DNA of 64,000 bases, from the NCBI GenBank assembly GCA_021521415.1, contig JAIQDT010003875.1, positions 207,022 to 271,021 on the forward strand, written 5' to 3'. Source of the DNA: Bidens hawaiensis (taxonomy: Eukaryota; Streptophyta; Magnoliopsida; Asterales; Asteraceae). The notes below the pieces were generated by a model. It saw only the letters and a list, made by a program, of their open reading frames with translations. It did no database searches and was not told the origin of the DNA. Positions 47,991-59,235 of the stretch are shown piece by piece. The translations under genes were made by a program, and so were the position numbers. Numbering within the stretch: the stretch's first letter is position 1; each line of letters starts with the position of its first letter.

Positions 47991-48171
47991 CATCAGATGA
48001 ATAAGGGAGACCATCTTGTAGAGCTTCATCATAATTAGAAACAGAAGATCTTGGAGGTAGTTATTGGTATTCCAAATACGCATGCGCCAAGTCTTCATCT
48101 GGTTGGTCAACTATTTGAGTGAATGAATTAAATAAACTCTCACATTCGAACATCCAATCAGGTCCTATACC

Positions 48172-49204
48172 TTAGGAAGGTGTGGTATACCTTTGACAAT
48201 CAACATGGTACCACTCCTCTACCCAGCCCGAGGTAAAGTTAAATACACGTTTCTTAGGTGATGCATATCCTAAGAAATATCCTTCAATTGCTTTTTCTTC
48301 AATTTTTTCTACATTTTTCTTCAACATAGTACAAGGACACCCAAATGGTTCCAAGTACTTTAAATTAGGCATATGTTTGTTTAGAAGTTCATAACTTGTC
48401 TTTTGAAGCTTCTTTACAGTCAAAACACGATTGAGCGTGTAGCAAGCAGTATTCACAGCCTCGTTACAGAATTGAACAAGAAGATTAGAATCTGCAAGTA
48501 TTGTTCTTGCTGCTTCAATCAATGTTCTGTTTTTCCTTTCAGCCGCCCCATTATATTGTGGTACGTAAGGAGCACTGCATTCTCGATGAATTCCATTTTG
48601 AACACAAAAGAAATTCGATACATTATTTTTAAACTCCGTACCATTATCACTTCGAAAACGTCTCACTTTCAATTTGTATAATGATTTGATCTTAGTGATT
48701 AAATTTTGAACCAGAATGGGTGTTTGATATTTTGAACTCATAATTAAGACCCATGAATATCTTGAATAGTCATCAGTGACAACCAGACAATACCAATAAC
48801 CAGCAATACTTGCATGATTTACAGGACCAAACAAATCCTCATGAAGTCGTTCTAGTGGAGTATCAATGGTATTTATTAACTTAGATGGGTGTGCCTTCTT
48901 CTTCTGTTTTCCCTTTTTACAAGCAATATAGTAATCAGATAACTTAAAATGTTTCAAAGAAACACCATCAATCAGGTCATTTGCCATTAAATAATTCATT
49001 TTCCTAACATGAATATGACCCATTCTTCTGTTCCACGGAATCGTATCTTTTTCAGTTGCCTTAGAAACAAAACACGTTTCCACAGAAGTCGATACTTTAG
49101 AAGTCATGTTCAACACATAAATATCATTTGATCGATGAGATCGCATAACTACCATATCCTCGGGAATGACGTATCCCGGTTTCAATATTATGCACTCCTT
49201 ATCA
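48172..49204 (-). pseudogene. Element C integrase, truncated at its start
   Basis: An open frame of about 340 codons from the break at 49204. It begins inside the pre-integrase region (DKECIILKPGYVIPED), then RRMGHIHVRKMNY, CKKGKQKKKAH and the integrase core with HEDLFGP, RRFRSDNGTEF and YNGAAERKNRT. The DDE residues appear complete. The C-terminal part has LTVKKLQKTSYELLNK and EGYFLGYASPKKRVFNF. This is the longest undamaged integrase frame in the window, but without gag and protease it cannot act alone. Confidence 0.85.
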
Positions 49205-50494
49205 TTAAGATTATCAAAACTCATTTATTTAATGATTGATACTCTTTTTAAGGTAAAAGATTATCAAAACTTGCGTGTTGGTTTTTATTTAATGATTGGA
49301 ATGTTTAAATGATAATTCATTTTTACATTTTTATTTAATTCCTTCCATTCATTACTCTATTGTAACGAATGAACCCATTCGTTATCTTAATCGATAACGA
49401 ATGAAGGTCATTCATTGTGCAATTGATAACGAATGTCACCATTCGGTATAACCTCAGTCACTTCCGTTGGTCTGATAATAAATGACATCATTCGCTATGA
49501 TTAAGATAGCGAATGAATAACGAATAGAATGTTATTCGTTATGATAATAAGTTAAAGGTTGATTAGTTAATTTTCTTTAACGATTACATAAACGAGTAGA
49601 TGGTCTTTGTTAGTTTTGAACTAACGAATGGGCCTATTAATGTGCATGGATATACGTACAAATAGTTGATTATATGAATCTAAATGAAGAACAATGGTCT
49701 TCATTCTCTTTCTAGATTTTCACTAATACAAAGAGAACCTCTGGCCAAAATTTCCAAAAATTTGAACTTGCTTAAAACACTATTTTGTTGATTAATTCTT
49801 GTTCCTAAGGTATAGACGATCATAACGATAACATTTTCGTCATTTTTGGTTAACAAATCATCGGTTAATTAGAGCTTAATATGAACAGTTCATGTTTTCA
49901 TCAAATTAATCTTGTGATCATCGTTATTCGACCTATCTGTTGATTAGGGTTCGTTTGAGATGCTCCTATGAGCCTAATGATATCAATTTTACATAGATTC
50001 ATGATGTTGTATGATTGATTGAGTTTTTGAAATTGCAAGTTGACTGTTCCTATGAGTTCAATTTAGACTTTGACCAATTGGGGTCAATTTAAGATATTTT
50101 GATTCGTTATGGACAACGAATGGGAGCCTTATTCCTGTCTACAGTGGCCGAATGAACTCATTCATAGGTTTTGATATCGAAAGGAGCATCCGTGATATGT
50201 TATAACGAATGATTCCTCATTCATATATGATATGTAATGAATGAGATTATTCACTATATTTATGAATCACTTCATTCGTTAATAAAACAAAATATTAATT
50301 GAGATCATTCGTTAAGATAATGAACGAGATCATTCATTATGATAACGAATGGACTCATTAGTCATAACGAATGTATAACAAATAAGATACATAAGTTTAC
50401 ACATAATGCAAATTTCACTAAGTATGGTTGAACCATGTTTAAACTCTAATTTATGGTGTTCGGTTTTACTAACGCTCGAGTTTGTGTCACAGAT
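49205..50494 (+). other. Element A ORF3 leader region
   Basis: Resumption of A after C. Word clusters (AACGAATG, ATTCGTTAT and variants) lie at 49360-49550 and 50100-50390. Between them is a stretch with a GGATATACG TATA-like word near 49650, an exon-like segment, and a splice donor. This layout repeats in C and B. Confidence 0.65.
49810..50492 (+). other. Predicted leader intron before ORF3 of A
   Basis: Donor CCTAAG/GTATAG at 49809/49810. Branch site TACTAAC at 50467-50473, a perfect consensus about 20 bases before the acceptor GTGTCACAG at 50491-50492. The start codon follows as AT-ATG-GC. Length 683 nt. Confidence 0.65.
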
Positions 50495-53400
50495 ATGGCA
50501 GATGAACAAGTTGTCGATGCACCTGCTCAAGATAATCCTATAGTTCAAGAGGCTCTACAAGTTCAAGATGCAACACAAGAACCTCGAGTTCAAGCTGCAT
50601 CTGTCGTAGCTGAATTGACGTATGATATAAAGCACAATATCTATGCATTTTTGCAAGATGATTTTGTGGGATGAGATATCTTTGGGGACGTAATTGCTTT
50701 CTTACGTCACTCACGTTTAAATTATTCTATCTCTGTTAATGTCCCATTGCATTTTAGCATTATCCGTCCATTTTGGATAGTGCTAAATATGTTGATGCTG
50801 AGAAGCATATTGTAGCTGAAGTGCAGAACAAGAAGATCGTTATTAATGCTTATGTGATACGCAAGCTTCTCTGGTTTAATGATACTATTTATCATCCTTG
50901 TGAGTTTGATAAGACGTTGATCAAAGGAATATTTCATTGTTTGCACTACAAAGGTGATATGGATAAATCACAATAAAACAAGGCCTACTTATGTGAGCAA
51001 TATAAGTACTTTCTTCACATACTTATCCATTGCCTGGGTGGAAGGAAAGGAGGCTTTGATGAATGTAGGATTATGTTGCAGTCTACCTTTGAAGGTCTCA
51101 TTCTGAACAAGCCGTTCAACTTTTCGTAGTTGATCTTCTATAATTTAAAGGAGAAATGCTTGGTTCGTCATCGCAAGAACAAATTCCTAATGTATCCTTG
51201 ATTCTTGCAACTAATTATTGATGATGTGGTTCTTGATTTGATACTTGATTCGTCTTTGGTTGGCGATGTGATGATGTTAGAACATATGACAAAGGATACT
51301 ATGAAAAGAATGAAGACGTATCGGAAATAGTCTCTAGATAACAGACCAAGATACAAGAGGTTGATAGGTCACTTGGCAAGACTTGATTATGTATGTCCAC
51401 CTAATGATCGTTGGATTCATGACGACTCTGATTCGGAGCATGAAGGTGAACCAGGTAGGAGCGATGCTGGGAATAATGGTGGTAATGGAGGTGATGGAGG
51501 TCCTGGTGGTAATGTTGGTGGAAATATGGTTAAGTCAGCTAGTTCTGAGGCTGCTCAATGTAGATGAAAGGGTAAGCGCCAATGAAGGAAAATCCGAAGA
51601 AGATGAGAACCCGTAGGGTTGATGGTGTGGAGATTGGTCCATTTGTACCAAGGTCGTCGGTTCCACAACAAATATCGGTGGTTACTAATGTGATAGTACC
51701 CCGGCTATTACCTAGACGATGACAACGTCCTCTGATCCAAGATTTGCATCAATTCCACAATCAATGCTATCTTCGATGTCGACATCTCCGATTACTACAA
51801 TTGCTACAACTCCTACACCAACTATAATGACTATGAAACCATCGGCCTTTTCATACATGAGGTTTAATCATCCTCAAGGTCCCGTGTAGGTGATCCCTCC
51901 GACGTTTCATACTTTGATTGTTCCTCAGCAAATGGACACGCTGTTAAGTCTAATACATCTTTAAGAAAGTCAAATGGCAACTGACCATCAACTTCAAGAT
52001 CAATTGCGGTTGGATCAACCAAAGATGGTTAGCCACATCTCTTAATGTCAATGAGAAAATCGTGAGCTTAGGGCTTTGTTAACTACTTAGGGGGAGAAGA
52101 TCAAGAAACAAGATGATATGATCCTTCAGCTAACTTGCAAAGGTGATACATTGAAACAGCTTAAAGGTAATGATGATCGAGACCCTGACGCAGGTACTAG
52201 TGGTGGTAAGCAGCAACCAAAGACCAGTGCGTCTGGTGGTTTCTGCTAGTGTTGATGCCGAGGGTGGTGATCAGTAGTTGGTAGTGTATCAAGACATTGA
52301 GTCGATCAAGGCTAGCACAATTCTATTTATGGACAACGTACGTGGTGTTGTCATGAGCACGGCTAACAGAGATGAGATCGAGGAGGGAGAAGTTGTTGAT
52401 CATGCTTTATCTCGAGATCAAATCCCGTTACTGCTCGGTTTGAATGATAAGGAGTTAGATGTGTTGGAGAATGAGGAGGATGTTGAGATCATTGATGACG
52501 ATGAGGTCAGGTTCGACACGAATATCCCGTCTCGGGATACATCGTTTATTTATGAGGACATCAAGGTAGAAGATGTGACAGCTGAGAAATATCCCGATCT
52601 ATACATGCGTACTAATACAGATCAGGGTATTCCATTTTTACTAAAGAACATGTACAAGCAGCCGAAGAACGTCTTGGAAAGAAGAAGAACAAAGAAAAAG
52701 TGTTGGAATCTGGTTCGGGTTCGAAGGATCTAGCATTCGAGTGTTTGCTTGAGGTATGCAGTAAGGCTAAACTTTCGAAGCTTATTGAGGTATATAGGTA
52801 TGCAGAGCAAGAAAATAATAAGCAGATCAAGGCTCGTGCGACTGCTCACCAAATGAAAACATTCAAAGCTGTGAAGACTGTCAAAGGTGATATTGTTTCT
52901 TGTCTTTATGATTCCGACCTTAAGGTATGTATAATCAAGTGGGAATACGGTGTTCAGTACTATCAATATAGCACCGATGTTCTTACTTTTTCGAGGTGGG
53001 ACGTACGAAAGTTGGCAAACAAGCCGTTCGTAATTCGAGGTGGTAATCAAATGGCGGGATGGTTTCATCAACATCTACTATTCGAGGTAAATCATGGTTT
53101 TAAATTCTTTAAACCACAGGTTCCTACGAGAAAGTACATCGACGAGGTCGATCCAAGGAATGGTGGAGAAAGCTTTTTTTGAAGGTAAAACCGCCGCGGA
53201 CCATGAAGCGTGTACCTGTAAAGACTTTCCCCCAAAGTCTTTACAAGACATTTAACCGGTGGTATTACGACAACCGCACTGGTGAAGCCGTTATTATACT
53301 CGGTACGGGACTGAAGACTGAGTTCATACGAGTGATCGATCCGATGTGGTTAGTTAACTTATCGGAATCGAACAACATCACGTTGTTCAAGAACGAGATC

Positions 53401-53515
53401 CGTTTTTCCGATAGTAAGGATTATTCTTGAGCTATGCAATTTCAACGCGTGGTGCCTGTTTGCAATGCGTTTGGAGTTTATAGTTGTGCGAACTGGAAGA
53501 CGGAAAGATTCAAGT
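50495..53515 (+). pseudogene. Element A ORF3
   Basis: Starts MADEQVVDAPAQ. N-terminal domain: VIAFLRHSRLNYSISVNVPL, DSAKYVDAEKHIV, FLHILIHCLGGRKGGFDE, LNKPFNFS and KNKFLMYP-FLQLIIDD. Then DYVCPPNDRWIHDDSDSEHE, a Gly-rich run, a Gln-rich segment, an acidic segment with FIYEDIKVEDVTAEKYPDL (52278-52733), and the C-terminal domain with GDIVSCLYDSDLKVCIIKW, NQMAGWFHQHLLFEV (52700-53182) and FIRVIDPMWLVNLSESNN (53179-53430), ending near 53515. Stops near 50673, 50974, 51128, 51200 and 51329 fit C-to-T changes; the one in MYP-FLQ falls where B has Arg (MYPRFLQ), that is CGA to TGA. Frameshifts occur near 50771 and later. Function unknown. Confidence 0.78.
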
Positions 53516-53537
53516 GATCGAAGACATAGAGCACGAC

Positions 53538-53546
53538 ACGAGGGGG
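53538..53546 (+). other. Polypurine tract of element A
   Basis: The context ACGAGGGGG just before the LTR matches GACGAGGGGG at the same place in element C. Confidence 0.6.
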
Positions 53547-54029
53547 AGTTTTTTAGTGCATTGTGTTGTCGTCTCGATCTTGGTTTATTTTTGTAATTTA
53601 TATTTATTAATGTAAAGGGCATTTTGGTAATTGTTATGTCCATTCGTTAGATTATATGGCCATTCGTTAAGTGTGTTTAACGAATGTGCCCATCCGTTAT
53701 ATGCATTGGTCATTCGTTATGAAGTGTATAACAAATTAGTCATTCGTTATACTGTAACTTAGCATTAGGGAATGAAAACGAATAGATCCCATTCGTTATG
53801 GAATGTATAACGAATTGGTATCGTCTTCTATATATAGTCCTGTACCTAATTCTTAAATTAAAAAGTTTGTGAATTATCTATTAGCAAGTCGTTACTCTGC
53901 CCGATTACTCTCTCAACACACACACTTCACCTGACGTATCAAACACTGCTTCAATCACCTATAATATATCAATGAACTAGATCCTTAAAGTGTGAATTGA
54001 AATCGTATACGTCTGTAATAGGTTCCTTA
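53547..54029 (+). repeat. 3' LTR of element A
   Basis: Starts AGTTTTTTAG (the expected TG has become AG) after the purine tract and ends GGTTCCTTA. Contains the CATTCGTTAT cluster (53640-53820) and TATATATA at 53829-53836. Shows the state of A's LTR before G inserted in the 5' copy. Confidence 0.8.
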
Positions 54030-54441
54030 ACAGCTATAACTTTCTTTCTTTCATTTGAATATTGAATTAAATGTGAGTATGGTTAAATTAGTAGAGAACT
54101 TGATTTTTATGCTAATAATTAAATTAATTCAATGATGCATTATTTTTTTAGTAACTCAATGATGCATTATTAAATTTCAAGCCAGTTGAGTGCAATCTTG
54201 ATTTAGCTAAAGGATCACGAGTCTAAAGTTGTTGACTTTAGCTTAAATTGGTCAAATTTTATGTCACAATTTGCCATTAAAAAGATGAATTTGCTTCTTG
54301 GAGGGCTATATAGGTAATTTACTTATAGTTAACAATTTTTGGTCCCATCTACGTCAATGTGAAAGGCTAAGTAAAGCCCGTTACTATATTTAGAGTTTGA
54401 ATAACAAGTTTAAATGATTACTTTTTTCTTCAAAAGATAAT
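54030..54441. other. Flanking AT-rich DNA, no gene seen
   Basis: Flank to the right of element A. No ORF, repeat or motif worth naming. Confidence 0.5.
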
Positions 54442-54444
54442 TTA

Positions 54445-54626
54445 GGGGGTGTTTGAGATTCTTAATTTTTATCTTCGTATAACTTATAAGAAGCAATCAT
54501 AAGTTACAAATTTGTAACTTATCAACATTTCCTCTCACATAATAAAGAAACTCAAACACTCTTTTTTAACTTATCATAAATTATAAATTATAAGTAGGTA
54601 AAAATAAGGAATCCCAAACACCCCCT
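54445..54626. mobile_element. Tourist-like MITE (PIF/Harbinger type)
   Basis: 182 bp with terminal inverted repeats GGGGGTGTTTGAGATTC and, inverted, GGGGGTGTTTGGGATTC, flanked by TTA at 54442-54444 and 54627-54629. The G-rich TGTTTG terminus and TTA target fit PIF/Harbinger MITEs. No coding capacity. Confidence 0.85.
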
Positions 54627-54696
54627 TAGTCTCAAATAATATATGATAGTTAAGTCATGTCCTTCTCTTTGTTACACAACAATAAATAATTATGCC

Positions 54697-57135
54697 ACCA
54701 AGCAACTCCTCTTCCAACTAAGAAAGATGGGTTAGGTCGATGTCATTCAGGGCCGGCTCATGAGGTGTGCGAGCCGCACCCTTGGCCAAGACACGGTTTC
54801 GGTAGAGGGCACAAAGTTTTTAACATATACTAGTTTTATAAACATTAACAAATGAAATTAGGTTAATGGCTTGTGAAATAATGAGAAAAAGAGAAATAAA
54901 AAGGATAAGACAAAGGAAAAGAAACGTTGTCGGAAAATTTTCTGATGGGTATGAAGTTATTGAGAATGAAGTTTTGAAGAAGATAACAAGAATATTATTT
55001 TATTATATTACTTTTATACACACTTTGTTTTGTCTTTTTTAAAATGAACTTTTCTTTTTTCTTTTTTTTAAATAGCACAAAGTTAAAGTAAATTATAAAT
55101 TTTATTTGGGTTAGCCTTGTGATTACTTTTTTTATAGCTTATCTAGATTAATTTATTTTAAAGTAATTCAAATTTAATTTTATTGGTAAATTATTCTCTT
55201 ATTCTGTATTTTAATAACAATAGATAAACTTTGTATTTCATTGTTGATATTGTTTAAGATATATGATTAAGTTATTATATATTACTTACTAGCTTTAGAG
55301 CCCAAACACACTGGATGGTATAAATAATAAAATTACAAATAAAACAATACATAATGTATATGGAAAAATGTATTACATATATACTTGTATTGATTTTATT
55401 TATATTACAAGATATTTTTTTCCAAAAAAAAAATGAACTTAATAAAAAAAATAATGCACGTACAAAAACATACCAAGAACACTCCATCTATTAGAAATTT
55501 CATTCTCAACATCATATATGTGTAATTGAAAGAAATTTGGTTTTGAAGCAATTTCATAAAATACTTCTCATATAATAATAGTTTAATAGTTTTGAGCTAC
55601 ACCATGAAAAAGATTTTGATATATTTGAGGGGGTTTCTCGACCTTTGCAATTGATAACCAAAAAATAGCAGGTTAACCTGTTCAGTTTTATGAATGTTTT
55701 GCTTTACTTGATCATAATTTTGTATGACATGCTTCACATATAACAGTCTGATCACTATTTAAAGAAAAGTCAATGCTGACACACATGTTTCTAATTTGAT
55801 AAAAGTTAGAAGCATTGATAGGCCTGGAAGTGGCATGTCGAAAGTATTTGTCATTTTCTAAAATTTTAATAATCATAGGAAAAATACTCAATGTGCAATA
55901 TCCTGAATCTTTTGACTATTTCCAAAAATGTCATTAAAAATAAATTCAAACCCCAATCACATTTAAAATTCCAACTTTCATTTGTTTTATATTTTCAAGT
56001 TAACTTTGAACTTGTAACAAGTTTGACGATAAATTTATTTGCATTCTTAAATTTTTAAAAATATTCAGATTACCCCTTTTTTACTCGTAACAAATTTGTG
56101 CCAAATGTAGTTAATTTGTACCAAGCGATCTATTTATCAAGTTTTAACCCATAACAATCAAATTTAAGTTCCACCAAAAACCCAAAACAATCATTGATAA
56201 AAAATTACAATAAACTAAATAAGATAAACTTTATTATATTTGAAAGTGGTTATATGTTTAACACATATATGTATAGTTTACTAAATTAACCAAAAAAATA
56301 AATGGATGGATTTAAATCATATATTTATAATTTATAAATTTATATGACAATGTATGAAAAAACCAATAGATAAATGGATTTGTTTTTAAAAAATGGATAA
56401 ATTTTTAAGCATAAATTTATAATTTAATGACTAAAAAAATTACTTAATAAAATGAAAGAATATTAGAGTTTTTTTGTTTTTTATTTACAATATTCAACAA
56501 TATACTTAGTATCATATGTTAATGCTAGCATTTAAAATTATATTCTTTTCAATATTTAACAAACATGGGTTGTTGATTTTTGGATTTCCCCAATTATGTT
56601 GTGAAATATATTCTAACAATGTATAGTAGTATAATATGTAAATATGCAATTTTATAAAAGTGTATGGATATAATATAAATAGAGTTTATAGGAAAAGTGA
56701 ATAATTTAACCATGTTATAAATATAATATAAATAGAGTGTAAAAGGAAAGTGAATAATTATTGATCTATTACATATATTAGTTTTGGAGGGAAAAAAATT
56801 GTGAAGATTAACCACAAAGCGACACATGTCTACAATTATTTTAATTTATTAGAATAAGTAGATTTTTAATCGTTAAGGTCTACGGGCCTTTTGTTTCAGC
56901 TTATTCGAGGTACATAAATTCTCGAAGACAGCCCTGATGTCATTCCACCATTACGTTGTCATTAAAGGGTAATCTTCAGATGCCTACGTTTCCACCTCTT
57001 TAATGAACTCGTATGCAAAATTCAGGCACAATGATGTTTCACACCTAGTGATTGACGTAATGCATGAGAGAAATGTTATTTCAAGAACCACGATTATCAA
57101 GTGTTATTCGGCCAGGGGAAGTGGATCCAGTAACA
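54697..57135 (+). pseudogene. PPR protein pseudogene fragment, split by hAT element
   Basis: If the hAT insertion is removed, the sequence reads across its target site in one frame into a pentatricopeptide-repeat segment: SDAYVSTSLMNSYAKF, then HERNVISRTTIIKCYSARG (57000-57130). Plant PPR proteins usually read ERNVISWTTII-GYA here, so Trp to Arg and other changes mark decay. Two stops are present, one on each side of the insertion. PPR proteins bind organelle RNAs. Only about 85 codons remain. This is the only recognisable host-gene sequence in the window. Confidence 0.65.
54748..56936. mobile_element. Non-autonomous hAT transposon, 8 bp TSD
   Basis: Ends CAGGGCCGGCTC and GACAGCCCTG, flanked by ATGTCATT at 54740-54747 and 56937-56944. 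The 8 bp duplication and CAGGG ends are typical of hAT elements. 2189 bp, AT-rich, with no transposase frame, so it is non-autonomous or too decayed to read. Confidence 0.9.
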
Positions 57136-57433
57136 TTTGTTAATTTTCAAACCCGAAAACCCGTCCCGTTTTAAACTTTTAGTTTTGCGTTTATTTATAT
57201 ATATATATATAATTTTTATAATGTTATTAATTAATCTCAAGTTTCTTTTCATGTCATTTATGTGATATTCATCAATTTTGAACTTACTCGTAATTCACCT
57301 TTCGATCATGTGATCATTTCTATGCAGTTATATTTTTCATCACTTGTAGTATTGCATGCGCATGCTAAACATTCATAATCAAGATCGTATATTAATGTAC
57401 ATATCCCATGCAATTTACTTGAATTATTCTTGA

Positions 57434-57496
57434 ATTGTTGTTGTTGTTGTTGCCGTCGTCGTCGTCGTCGCCACCAGCCGCCGCTGTCGCCGTCGC
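57434..57496. repeat. Trinucleotide microsatellite (TTG then CGT)
   Basis: A TTG run followed by a CGT/CGC run. It lies in non-coding DNA; no frame extends beyond it. Confidence 0.85.
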
Positions 57497-58479
57497 TATT
57501 TAACTAAGTAAAACTAATGAATGTTTTAATTCAATAAAATTGATTAAAAGAGTTAAACCTTTAGAAAACCCCATTAAACCATTTTACATTTGTGTTTTAA
57601 TTATATTAAACATGATTTAATTTCTCAAATTCTATAAAACATAACCACTCTAAAAATTTACTATAAAATGAGGACTAATCCTCCATCTTTTTCACATCTC
57701 AATACATTATTTTTTTAAGATTGAAAATATTAACACGCAAGTTTTATCATTTCATGCGTTTTATAGCTTTTGTTTTGATTTTATGTTGAATGTTCATAAT
57801 TTGTTCTTCATGACCATGATAAAAGTATAATAAATATCTTATATTTTGATTTTAAGAATCATTATGATCATGGATATCCAAGATAAACACTTTGATTTTC
57901 TAAATATTATATCAAACCTAGTTATTTTTCAAGAATAAGCATAAATATTTAGCTAAATCTTATGACTCATTGATCATCATAAACTTTCTTTTAAATAAGA
58001 TAATTTATAAAAAAAACTTTATTTAAATATTTTCTTATAATATAACTAATATAATTCATATCTCTAAATAATTAATTTAGTAAATTAATTATTATTTATT
58101 TTTGTTCAACATAAACTAATATGTATAATTTCTTTAAAATAACTTATGTAAAAGTCTTTAAATAAATTAATTAGTAAATTAATTTATTATGTTACTAGAA
58201 AAACAAAACGTTTAATCATAAATTGTTTTAATCTTGTTATTTAAGCTTATATTAATAAGTTATAATTATGCATTTATAAATTATTATTCAACTAATAAAT
58301 ATTAAATGATTTATATAAACTTGAATTCATGTTAGTTAAACTCATTTTTAAACAAAAATCTCTAAGTCCCAATTTGTTGTAGTTTTCTTTCCATTTAGAC
58401 TCATTGTTAAAATCTAGCATACATATTTACTTGTTTAGGATAATCCATCATGATTCTCCGTTTCGTTTGTTCGACTCGT
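57497..58479. other. AT-rich DNA, no gene seen
   Basis: Very AT-rich with AATTAATTTA-type words. It may belong to the LTR that ends at 59235, whose start was not located. Confidence 0.4.
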
Positions 58480-59235
58480 TCAAACTATCATTTCTCATTT
58501 TCGATGTGAGTTTCTCACACCCCTTTTTTAACGATTTTACATATTTTGGGGGGTAGCACATATATCCTATAAAATCAATTGTTTACTTATTCATTTACAA
58601 GACTACAATTTATATCATGGACTAGTGTGTTTACTTGATTACTTAGTCAAAACTTACTTGCATGTGGTTTTATCAATAAGTATGATCATACGCCCCCTTT
58701 TCACTCAGGACCATTTTCTTATGAGTGGAAAAGGGACCCCCAATCCTAGTACGTTGGTTGTTACCAACTGAAAAAGACCTTACTTGCTCGATTATTCAAG
58801 TACGTTGGTTGTCACCAACTAGAAAGAACCTTACTTGCTCGATTATCCAACTACGTTGGCTGTTACCTACTGGAAAAGACCTTACTTGCACGATTATTAC
58901 ACATGTCTCATGGAATTGTATGGTGTTTATATTATATATATCAAAACTTGTGTGAACTCATAAACTATTTGTTTAGTTGACCTTTATTTTATACATATGT
59001 TACAGGTACAATCATTAGAGGATGATATTCGGAGAAGACACTAGAACTTAGGTTATATTAATAAATGGACAAGTTGTTTTATTGTTATGATAATCTCCTT
59101 GTATTTCTTGTTACAAACTTGTGTGTTTGATGTTTAAATTAATTAATGATAATATTATCACTTAATAGTGTCACATGTGTTTTGAGCAATCTGTACGTCA
59201 TACTCAGGCGCTTACACTTAAGACAGGGTGTTACA
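58480..59235 (+). repeat. LTR-type repeat J, copy 2, 3' part of an LTR
   Basis: Carries the J-family block GATGTGAGTTTCTCACACCC, then GGGGGGTAGCACAT at 58504-58562, and ends CAGGGTGTTACA at 59235. The following bases are not a primer-binding site, so this is a solo or 3' LTR. The start was not found. Confidence 0.55.
58750..58902 (+). repeat. 51 bp tandem repeat in LTR J
   Basis: Three units starting TACGTTGG at 58750, 58801 and 58852, each containing a GACCTTACTTGC or AACCTTACTTGC word. Confidence 0.9.

Larger units (their letters stand above)
31720..49204 (-). mobile_element. Element C: 5'-truncated copia of A's family, minus strand
   Basis: On the element strand: pre-integrase (from 49203), integrase, RT, RNase H, post-pol region, ORF3 leader, ORF3 and 3' LTR (32299-31720). 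The 5' LTR, gag and protease are missing. Homology to A breaks exactly at 49203-49204. Flanks are TAAAG (31715-31719) and TTAAG (49205-49209), a possible five-base TSD with one mismatch. C is interrupted by F and E. Net length is about 8.8 kb. It sits in A's post-pol region in the opposite orientation. Confidence 0.75.
8158..54029 (+). mobile_element. Element A: SIRE-like Ty1/copia host of the nest (interrupted)
   Basis: LTR-like ends at 8158-10835 and 53547-54029 share sequence throughout. Between them lie PBS, gag, pol, a long post-pol non-coding region and ORF3, all on + and all decayed. Continuity across insertions is supported: B has a clean TSD in A's post-pol region, and A's sequence at 30808-31719 follows the order of C's own post-pol region. 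After removing G, B and C the element is about 14.0 kb. I found no TSD for A (left flank options GAATT or TTAGT; right flank ACAGC). An alternative is that the 5' and 3' halves come from two related insertions. Confidence 0.65.

Noticed and set aside
50495..53515. ORF3 as a true viral envelope
   Set aside because: Position fits, but no signal peptide, membrane anchor or cleavage-site pattern is visible in A or B. I call it env-position only.
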